This document shows, piece after piece, positions 30,306 through 35,900 of a stretch of DNA of 35,900 bases; positions within the stretch are counted from its first letter, which is position 1; each line of letters begins with the position of its first letter. The notes beneath the pieces were generated by a model that was not told where the DNA came from, made no database searches, and saw only the letters and a program-made list of their open reading frames with translations. The position numbers and the translations under genes are program-made. This DNA comes from an uncultured Clostridia bacterium (lineage in GTDB: Bacteria; Bacillota; Clostridia; Oscillospirales; Oscillospiraceae), in assembly GCA_945877365.1 (NCBI GenBank), contig CAMCRV010000003.1:1-35900 (forward strand), in the 5' to 3' direction.

Positions 30306-30725
30306 TCAGTTTAAGATTTTTTCCAATTTCTCCAGGGCATCCTGAATCAACGCAGTGGTTGAGTTGTCCTGCACACCCGCAACCAGATTTTCACACCGGT
30401 TAAAGGGAATCAGAATTCGAACCGCCCTGGCTTGCCCAACAGTCACTGCCATTTCGGGGGTCACCTCCCCCAGCAGGGAATCTGCAATCACAATTCCAAT
30501 GGGACCGATGATCACATCTGCAGTTCTGCAGGCAACAACCACCGGATTCTCGCCGGTTGCAGCCTTTTCTGCTCCTGCCTTTTTCATTGCCAGTGTCGCT
30601 GTTGCATTTGTTCCCACCGCATAGACGGAAACCCCCGGAAATCTTGTCAGGATCTCCCGGATAATCTGGCTGCCAAGCTGCCCACCCTGACCGTCAATCA
30701 CCAAAATCTGCGTTTTTTCTGCCAT
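30306..30725 (-). CDS. DUF3842 family protein
   Basis: The 139-residue soluble protein begins with a Rossmann-like ILVIDGQGGQLGSQIIREI. It continues with YAVGTNATATLAMKKAGA, ATGENPVVVACRTADVIIGP and IGIVIADSLLGE, the conserved core of DUF3842, a Clostridia-restricted family. Its function is unknown. The nucleotide-binding-like start and TGENPV segment suggest a small ligand or NAD-binding fold. The ATG lies downstream of a good promoter, with a weak GGCAGGACA ribosome site. Confidence 0.85.
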   Translation of the reverse strand: MAEKTQILVIDGQGGQLGSQIIREILTRFPGVSVYAVGTNATATLAMKKAGAEKAATGENPVVVACRTADVIIGPIGIVIADSLLGEVTPEMAVTVGQARAVRILIPFNRCENLVAGVQDNSTTALIQDALEKLEKILN

Positions 30726-30766
30726 TGTCCTGCCCCGCTTTCCAAACAGTCGCTTTTATGAACAAT

Positions 30767-30795
30767 ATTCTATCATGTACATTCCGGGAATTCAA
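30767..30795 (-). promoter_or_regulatory. Promoter of the DUF3842 gene
   Basis: On the - strand, TTGAAT (30795-30790) is separated by 17 bases from TAGAAT (30772-30767), giving a leader of about 35 bases. Confidence 0.6.
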
Positions 30796-30839
30796 GATAA
30801 AAAGGCCAAGCCAATGCCTTTCCGACCTTGACGGAGCCA

Positions 30840-30868
30840 TTGCCATTTTCCTGTTTTTTTGATATACT
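30840..30868 (+). promoter_or_regulatory. Promoter of tag
   Basis: TTGCCA (30840-30845) is separated by 17 bases from TATACT (30863-30868), about 14 bases before the GAGGAGG ribosome site of tag. Confidence 0.68.
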
Positions 30869-30897
30869 GATAAAAAACAGAGTGAGGAGGTTCTTCC

Positions 30898-31485
30898 GTG
30901 TCTCCATATCCAAACCGCTGCGCCTGGTGCAACCTCAAAAATCCATTGTACATTACATACCATGATACACAATGGGGCGTTCTCCGGCTGGATGATGCCT
31001 ATCTTTTTGAGATGCTCCTCCTGGAAAGTTTTCAGGCAGGATTATCCTGGGAGTGTGTATTGAATAAGAGAGAAAACTTCCGGCATGCTTTTGACGGCTT
31101 TGATCCCAAGATCATTGCCAGTTACACTCCCGACAAAGTTAATTCCCTGCTTCAGGACAATGGTATCATCCGAAACCGCCGAAAAATTCTGGCCGCAATC
31201 CAAAATGCGCAGGTGTTTTTGCAGCTTCAGGAGGAGTTCGGCAGCTTCCGTCAATATCTTTTGTGCTTCTGGGACGGAACCATCATCTATGACTGCCACA
31301 GTACACGCTCTCCCCTTTCCGACCAGCTTTCTGCCGATCTTTCCAAGCGGGGGATGCGCTTTGTCGGCTCCACCATCCTTCACGCCTTCCTTCAGGCCAT
31401 TGGAATTGTCAATGCCCACGAGGCCGCCTGCTTTCTGTATCCCATTGACATAGAAAACCAGGAGGAAACCGACGAAATTCCTTAA
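30898..31485 (+). CDS. tag: DNA-3-methyladenine glycosylase I
   Basis: The 195-residue protein matches Tag. It begins with the zinc-ligand RCAWC, then YHDTQWGV with a second ligand, LLLESFQAGLSW, and the C-terminal HEAACF carrying His and Cys ligands. Tag removes 3-methyladenine from alkylated DNA, starting base excision repair. The start is GTG at 30898, seven bases after GAGGAGG, and no better ATG exists in frame. It is a single gene with a promoter of its own. Confidence 0.94.
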   Translation: MSPYPNRCAWCNLKNPLYITYHDTQWGVLRLDDAYLFEMLLLESFQAGLSWECVLNKRENFRHAFDGFDPKIIASYTPDKVNSLLQDNGIIRNRRKILAAIQNAQVFLQLQEEFGSFRQYLLCFWDGTIIYDCHSTRSPLSDQLSADLSKRGMRFVGSTILHAFLQAIGIVNAHEAACFLYPIDIENQEETDEIP

Positions 31486-31561
31486 CAACTTCTTTACATA
31501 CTTTTCCGTGAAAGTGTTGTATAATAATACTTAACTTTACCCTCATGGAGGCCTGTTTCCC

Positions 31562-32887
31562 ATGAATTTTCATCGTTTTAAGCTCAGCTCCCCCCAGATC
31601 ATGGTTCTCGGATTTGGCGCGGTCATTTTGCTGGGCGCCCTTCTGCTGATGCTCCCGATTTCCTCTGCTGCGGGAATCTGGACACCCTTCATTGACGCAT
31701 TATTTACATCCACCACCTCTGTCTGTGTTACGGGTCTCGTTGTCCGGGATACCGGCACCTACTGGTCAACCTTCGGTCAGGTTCTGATTCTCCTGCTGAT
31801 TCAGATCGGTGGTCTGGGGGTTGTAACCCTGGCGGCCTCCTTCATGCTGGCTTCGGGACGCAAAATCGGTCTGATGCAGCGCTCCACCATGCAGAACGCA
31901 ATTTCCGCCCCCAAACTGGGCGGCATTGTGAAATTGACCCGGTTTATTATCCGCGGCAGCCTTCTCATAGAGCTGATCGGAGCCGTGATCATGGCGCCCA
32001 CATTTGTTCGGGAATTTGGTCTCGGTCGGGGGCTGTGGATGACGCTGTTCCACAGTATTTCCATGTTCTGCAATGCCGGAATTGATCTGATGGGCATACG
32101 CGAGCCCTATTCCTCTTTCACCAGCTATGCGGATAACCCCGTTGTCAGCATCACCATCATGCTGCTGATTGTCATTGGCGGAATCGGGTTCCTGACCTGG
32201 GACGATATCATCACCCATAAGCACAGAATCCGCAACTACAAGATGCAGAGCAAGGTCATTCTGGTTACCTCCGGCATCCTGATTCTGGTTCCGGCAATCA
32301 GCTTCTTTTTCCTGGAGTTTTCCCATATGCCCCTGCGGCAGAGGATTCTCTGTTCCCTGTTTCAGGCCATCACCCCCCGTACCGCCGGTGCCAACACAGC
32401 GGATCTAAACGCCATGAGTGAGGCCGGGCAAATGTCCCTGATTACGCTGATGCTCATCGGCGGCAGCCCCGGATCTACAGCCGGCGGTATGAAAACCACT
32501 ACCTTCGCTGTGCTTTTTGCCTGCGCCATTGCCGTGTTTCACAAACGGGATTCTGCCCAGTTTTTTGGCCGCCGTGTGTCTCACGAGGTCATTGCTACAG
32601 CCTGCACCATCACCTTCATGTATGTGGGTCTGAGCTTTGCCTCTGCCATCGCTCTGAGTATTCTGGAGGGGCTGCCCATTCTCCCCTGCCTGTTTGAATC
32701 CGCCTCTGCCGTAGCAACGGTGGGGCTTTCCCTGGGCATCACCCCCGGACTGCAGACCGTGTCCAAGCTTATCATTATTTCCCTTATGTTCATTGGCCGC
32801 GTCGGCGCGCTGACTCTGGTGTACGCCACCCTTTCCACCCCTGTCAAGCCCGGAAAGCTCCCGCTGGACAATATTACTGTTGGTTAA
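31562..32887 (+). CDS. ktrB: Potassium transporter KtrB (TrkH family)
   Basis: The 441-residue membrane protein has four M1-P-M2 repeats. The pore loops carry the selectivity glycines in SVCVTGLV, MFCNAGIDL, TPRTAGAN and AVATVGLSLG, as in KtrB/TrkH. It takes up potassium coupled to sodium. ktrA starts 12 bases downstream, so the two form the usual transporter-regulator pair. The ATG follows ATGGAGGCCTGTTTCCC. A TATAAT at 31520-31525 lies upstream but has no -35 at usable spacing. Confidence 0.95.
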   Translation: MNFHRFKLSSPQIMVLGFGAVILLGALLLMLPISSAAGIWTPFIDALFTSTTSVCVTGLVVRDTGTYWSTFGQVLILLLIQIGGLGVVTLAASFMLASGRKIGLMQRSTMQNAISAPKLGGIVKLTRFIIRGSLLIELIGAVIMAPTFVREFGLGRGLWMTLFHSISMFCNAGIDLMGIREPYSSFTSYADNPVVSITIMLLIVIGGIGFLTWDDIITHKHRIRNYKMQSKVILVTSGILILVPAISFFFLEFSHMPLRQRILCSLFQAITPRTAGANTADLNAMSEAGQMSLITLMLIGGSPGSTAGGMKTTTFAVLFACAIAVFHKRDSAQFFGRRVSHEVIATACTITFMYVGLSFASAIALSILEGLPILPCLFESASAVATVGLSLGITPGLQTVSKLIIISLMFIGRVGALTLVYATLSTPVKPGKLPLDNITVG

Positions 32888-32899
32888 GGAGTATTGCAA

Positions 32900-33547
32900 A
32901 TGAAATCCATTCTTTTGATCGGCCTCGGCCGTTTTGGAAAGCATGTTGCCATAAAGCTGAACAAGCTGGGACATCAGGTGATGGCAGTAGACTCCAGCGA
33001 GGAGCGGGTCAGCGATGTTCTGCCCTTTGTCACCAATGCCATCATTGGTGACAGCACCAACGAGGCATTCCTCTCCTCTCTGGGGGTCGGAAACTTTGAT
33101 GTGTGCATCGTGACCATCGGCAGCGACTTCCAGAGCTCTCTGGAGACCACCTCCCTTCTGAAAGAACTGGGCGCCAAAATGGTGGTTTCCCGGGCATCCC
33201 GGGATGTTCACGAGAAATTCCTCCTCCGCAATGGCGCTGATGAGGTTGTCTATCCGGAAAAGCAGCTGGCAAGCTGGACGGCTATCCGCTTTTCCTCCGA
33301 CCATATTCTGGACTATATTGAATTGGACGGCGATCACGCAGTTTATGAAGTGATGGTGCCCTCCAGCTGGCAGGGGAAGACTGTGGGTGAACTGGATATC
33401 CGCAGAAAGTACAACATCAATATTTTGGGAACCCGGCACAATGACAAGCTGGATCTCTCCGTCACTCCCAACACCATGTTCACTTCCGAGCACACACTGA
33501 TGGTACTGGGCACCTACAGGGATGTTCAGAAATGCTTTAAACTCTGA
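32900..33547 (+). CDS. ktrA: Potassium uptake regulatory subunit KtrA (RCK domain)
   Basis: The 215-residue protein begins MKSILLIGLGRFGKHVAIKL, the dinucleotide-binding start of RCK_N. It continues with IIGDSTNEAFLSSLGV and ends with an RCK_C domain (about 135-215), which in Bacillus KtrA binds c-di-AMP. It forms an octameric ring on the KtrB dimer and gates transport in response to ATP/ADP. A TTG two codons upstream is open, but the ATG at 32900 follows AAGGAG at correct spacing. Confidence 0.94.
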   Translation: MKSILLIGLGRFGKHVAIKLNKLGHQVMAVDSSEERVSDVLPFVTNAIIGDSTNEAFLSSLGVGNFDVCIVTIGSDFQSSLETTSLLKELGAKMVVSRASRDVHEKFLLRNGADEVVYPEKQLASWTAIRFSSDHILDYIELDGDHAVYEVMVPSSWQGKTVGELDIRRKYNINILGTRHNDKLDLSVTPNTMFTSEHTLMVLGTYRDVQKCFKL

Positions 33548-33626
33548 TCTTTCCTGAATTTTACAATGCCCCACTGGAGAACTTTACAAATCGAGCGTAT
33601 TATTTGATTGGAAGGAGTGCGACACT

Positions 33627-35234
33627 ATGAAGCTAACATTTATCGGCGCAGCCCATGAGGTTACCGGCTCCTGCACCCTGCTGGAGGCCTGCGGGAAAAA
33701 GATTCTCATTGACTGCGGCATGGAGCAGGGGGAGGATATTTATGAGAACTGTGAGCTCCCCGTCTCTCCTGCAGATGTGGATGCCATCTGCCTGACCCAT
33801 GCCCACATTGACCACTCCGGTCTGATTCCCGCCATGACTGCCAAGGGTTTCTCCGGACCGATATATGCCACGGAGGCCGCAAGGCAACTGTGCAAGATCA
33901 TGCTTCTGGACTCTGCCCACATTCAGGAATCCGAGGCCGAGTGGCGCAACCGCAAGGCTCAGCGTGCCGGCGAGGATCCCTATGTGCCCCTCTACACTGC
34001 CGCAGATGCCATGCAGGCTGTCTCGTTGTTCCATCCCTACGATTATGGTCACCCGGCTGCAATTTTTGATGGCATTACCATTTGCTTTTCTGATGCCGGA
34101 CACCTCCTCGGCTCAGCCAGCATCCTGTTCACCATCACCGAGAACGGAGAAACCAGAACCATTCTTTTCTCCGGCGATCTGGGAAACATCGACCGTCCCC
34201 TGATTCGGGATCCACAAAAGCCCCCTTATGCAGACTATGTGGTAATTGAATCTACTTACGGTGACCGTGTCCATGGGGTAAGGCCGGATTATGTGTCTCA
34301 GCTGACGGAGATTCTGCAGGAAACGCTGGATCGTGGCGGCAATCTTGTGATCCCCTCCTTTGCCATTGGCAGAACTCAGGAGATGCTGTATCTGATCCGG
34401 ATTATCAAGGAACGGGGACTGATCCGGGGTCACGACGGCTTCCCGGTGTATGTGGACTCCCCGCTTGCAGTGGAAGCCACCAAAATTTACCAGAATGACC
34501 TGTTCTCCTATTATGACCAGGAAACTCTGGATCTGCTGGCGCAGGGAATCAACCCCATCTCCTTCCCCGGACTGAAACTGAGCGTCACCTCAGAAGAATC
34601 CAAAATGATCAACTTTGATCCTGCCTCCAAGGTGATTCTCTCTGCCTCCGGTATGTGTGAGGCCGGTCGTATCCGGCACCATCTGAAGCACAATCTTTGG
34701 CGGGAGGACAGCACGGTGCTGTTTGTGGGCTACCAGGCAGAGGGCACTCTGGGTCGGAAGCTGATCAATGGTGCTGATTCCGTTAAACTCTTTGGCGAAC
34801 AGATCCAGGTTCAGTGCCGCATTGCTTCTCTTGCCGGCATCAGCGGTCATGCCGATCGGGATATGCTTCTTGGCTGGCTTGGTTCCGTTACACCGGCTCC
34901 CAGACAGGTCTATGTGAATCACGGCGACGATTTTATCTGCGACAGTTTCGCTCAGACCATTACCAACAAGCTGGGAATCCCGGCTCTTGCTCCCTTCAGC
35001 GGAGACGCCTTTGATCTTATATCCGGTGAATGTGTGGAAAGAGCAAAGATTGTCAAGATCACCACCGTCTCCGACGGCCGCCGCCGCGCAAATCAGGCCT
35101 TTGACCGGCTGCTGTCGGCTGCAAAGCATCTGCTGTCCATCGTGGACAGCTGCCGCGGCCTTTCCAACAAGGAACTTGCCAAATTTACCGACCAAATTCT
35201 TGCTCTGTGTGAAAAATACGGAAGGAAACTGTAA
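33627..35234 (+). CDS. MBL-fold beta-CASP ribonuclease-like protein
   Basis: The 535-residue protein has the metallo-beta-lactamase motifs HAHIDHSG (about 58-65), AGHLLGSAS and FSGDLG. The beta-CASP segment follows, with ESTYGDR, SASGMCEAGR, SGHADRDML and VNHGDD. This is the CPSF/YSH1-like branch that processes RNA with a two-metal centre. Its target in bacteria of this group is unknown, and RNase J-type proteins are a different branch. The tail of about 70 residues beyond the domain is basic and helical. It is preceded by GGAAGGAGTGCGACACT. Confidence 0.9.
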   Translation: MKLTFIGAAHEVTGSCTLLEACGKKILIDCGMEQGEDIYENCELPVSPADVDAICLTHAHIDHSGLIPAMTAKGFSGPIYATEAARQLCKIMLLDSAHIQESEAEWRNRKAQRAGEDPYVPLYTAADAMQAVSLFHPYDYGHPAAIFDGITICFSDAGHLLGSASILFTITENGETRTILFSGDLGNIDRPLIRDPQKPPYADYVVIESTYGDRVHGVRPDYVSQLTEILQETLDRGGNLVIPSFAIGRTQEMLYLIRIIKERGLIRGHDGFPVYVDSPLAVEATKIYQNDLFSYYDQETLDLLAQGINPISFPGLKLSVTSEESKMINFDPASKVILSASGMCEAGRIRHHLKHNLWREDSTVLFVGYQAEGTLGRKLINGADSVKLFGEQIQVQCRIASLAGISGHADRDMLLGWLGSVTPAPRQVYVNHGDDFICDSFAQTITNKLGIPALAPFSGDAFDLISGECVERAKIVKITTVSDGRRRANQAFDRLLSAAKHLLSIVDSCRGLSNKELAKFTDQILALCEKYGRKL

Positions 35235-35242
35235 CCCCGCTT

Positions 35243-35900
35243 ATGATTACCTTTGAAGAAATTACCAAAAACCAGGCCATTAAGACCTATATAACCCGTG
35301 CAGATGAATCTCTGCTGGCACTGGGCTACACGGAGCACAGCTTTTCCCATGTGCTTCATGTGGCGCGGACTGCAGGATATATTCTGGAAACCCTTGGGTA
35401 TGATTCCAGAACCGTGGAGATTGCGAAAATTGCCGGATATCTCCATGATATCGGAAACCTTGTCAACCGGCAGGATCATTCTCAGTCCGGCGCAGTGATG
35501 GCATGGAGCATTCTGAATGATATGGGCTGTGATCCGGGAGAAATGGCTACCATCGTAACCGCCATCGGAAACCACGACGAAGGAACCGGCGTTCCTGTCA
35601 ATGCCATGGCAGCGGCCATGATCCTGGCTGACAAGGCAGATGTTCGCAGAACCCGGGTTCGGATGAAGGATCCCCGGGAGTTCGATATCCACGACCGGGT
35701 GAATTATTCCGTGACCAAATCCTGTCTCACCATCAATCCGGAGAAAACGCAGATTTCTCTGGATCTGGATGTGGACACCAGCTACGGCTCTGTCATGGAT
35801 TACTTTGAGATTTTCACCAACCGCATGATTCTCTGCCGGAAAGCCGCACATACGCTGGGGCTTCAGTTCCGGCTCACCATTAACGGCCAACAGCTTGTTT
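35243..35900 (+). CDS. HD-domain phosphohydrolase, 3' end outside window
   Basis: An open frame from the ATG at 35243 runs to the window edge without a stop, giving at least 219 residues. It has the HD signature: His in FSHVLHVAR, the His-Asp pair in GYLHDIGN, a His in GNHDEG and an Asp in ILADKADVRR. HD proteins are metal-dependent phosphohydrolases of nucleotides or signalling dinucleotides. The substrate cannot be told here. It lies eight bases after the beta-CASP gene, so co-transcription is likely. The ribosome site is unclear (GGAAGGA is 16 bases upstream). Confidence 0.85.
   Translation, partial: MITFEEITKNQAIKTYITRADESLLALGYTEHSFSHVLHVARTAGYILETLGYDSRTVEIAKIAGYLHDIGNLVNRQDHSQSGAVMAWSILNDMGCDPGEMATIVTAIGNHDEGTGVPVNAMAAAMILADKADVRRTRVRMKDPREFDIHDRVNYSVTKSCLTINPEKTQISLDLDVDTSYGSVMDYFEIFTNRMILCRKAAHTLGLQFRLTINGQQLV

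Noticed and set aside
31493..31525. ktrB promoter TTTACA ... TATAAT
   Set aside because: The spacing is 21 bases, too long for a standard sigma-A promoter, and no better -35 was found.

Overview
The window looks like a chromosomal segment of a spore-forming, anaerobic Gram-positive bacterium of the Clostridia, most likely an Oscillospiraceae/Ruminococcaceae-type gut organism. This is an inference from gene order (era-yqzL-recO, rsmD-coaD, cotJ genes, cwlD, a DUF3842 gene), moderate GC content, strong AGGAGG-type ribosome binding sites and sigma-A promoters with 16-18 base spacers. No tRNA, rRNA or CRISPR array was seen.

Left part (1-11106, all + strand): the 3' end of phoH, then ybeY, era, yqzL, recO and mutS2 as a tightly packed ribosome-maturation and DNA-repair run. 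An HPr-like gene with its own promoter, an inverted repeat and a terminator follows, then uvrC, rsmD, coaD and a coiled-coil gene of unknown role, ended by a strong terminator. Next are a four-helix TIGR04086-like membrane protein, a 328-base AT-rich gap, a SpoIIM-like five-helix membrane protein and xerD.

Middle part (11107-18900): pfkA on the - strand is flanked by xerD and a second, XerC-like tyrosine recombinase. The promoter of the second recombinase lies in one of two nearly identical inverted repeats. A membrane-anchored XRE regulator with VEK repeats follows. The - strand then carries cwlD-radA. A spore-coat locus encodes a CotJA-CotJB fusion and a CotJC that stops after 67 residues, at the point where a convergent large serine recombinase and a small partner ORF begin. 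A 16-base near-repeat (14/16) marks both sides of this approximately 1.8 kb insert, and the right copy lies in a 20-base-arm palindrome.

Right part (18978-35900): bcp-yaaA-nnrE (- strand, redox and metabolite repair); a MATE exporter; a Lon-like AAA+ protein lacking the protease domain; a Zn/Cd-type P1B ATPase with a separate HMA metallochaperone, divergent from an ArsR-AraC fusion regulator and sharing a 9-2-9 palindromic operator; and a signal-peptide protein with about 13 CxxC knuckles and a C-terminal membrane anchor. Then come a FucO-like alcohol dehydrogenase, an ECF transporter S component behind a terminator-bearing leader of no recognised riboswitch class, a DUF3842 gene, tag, the ktrB-ktrA potassium uptake pair, a beta-CASP ribonuclease-like protein and the start of an HD-domain protein cut by the window edge.

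The most noteworthy items are the recombinase insert in cotJC, the twin inverted repeats before the XerC-like gene, the ECF leader attenuator and the ArsR-AraC fusion with its shared operator.
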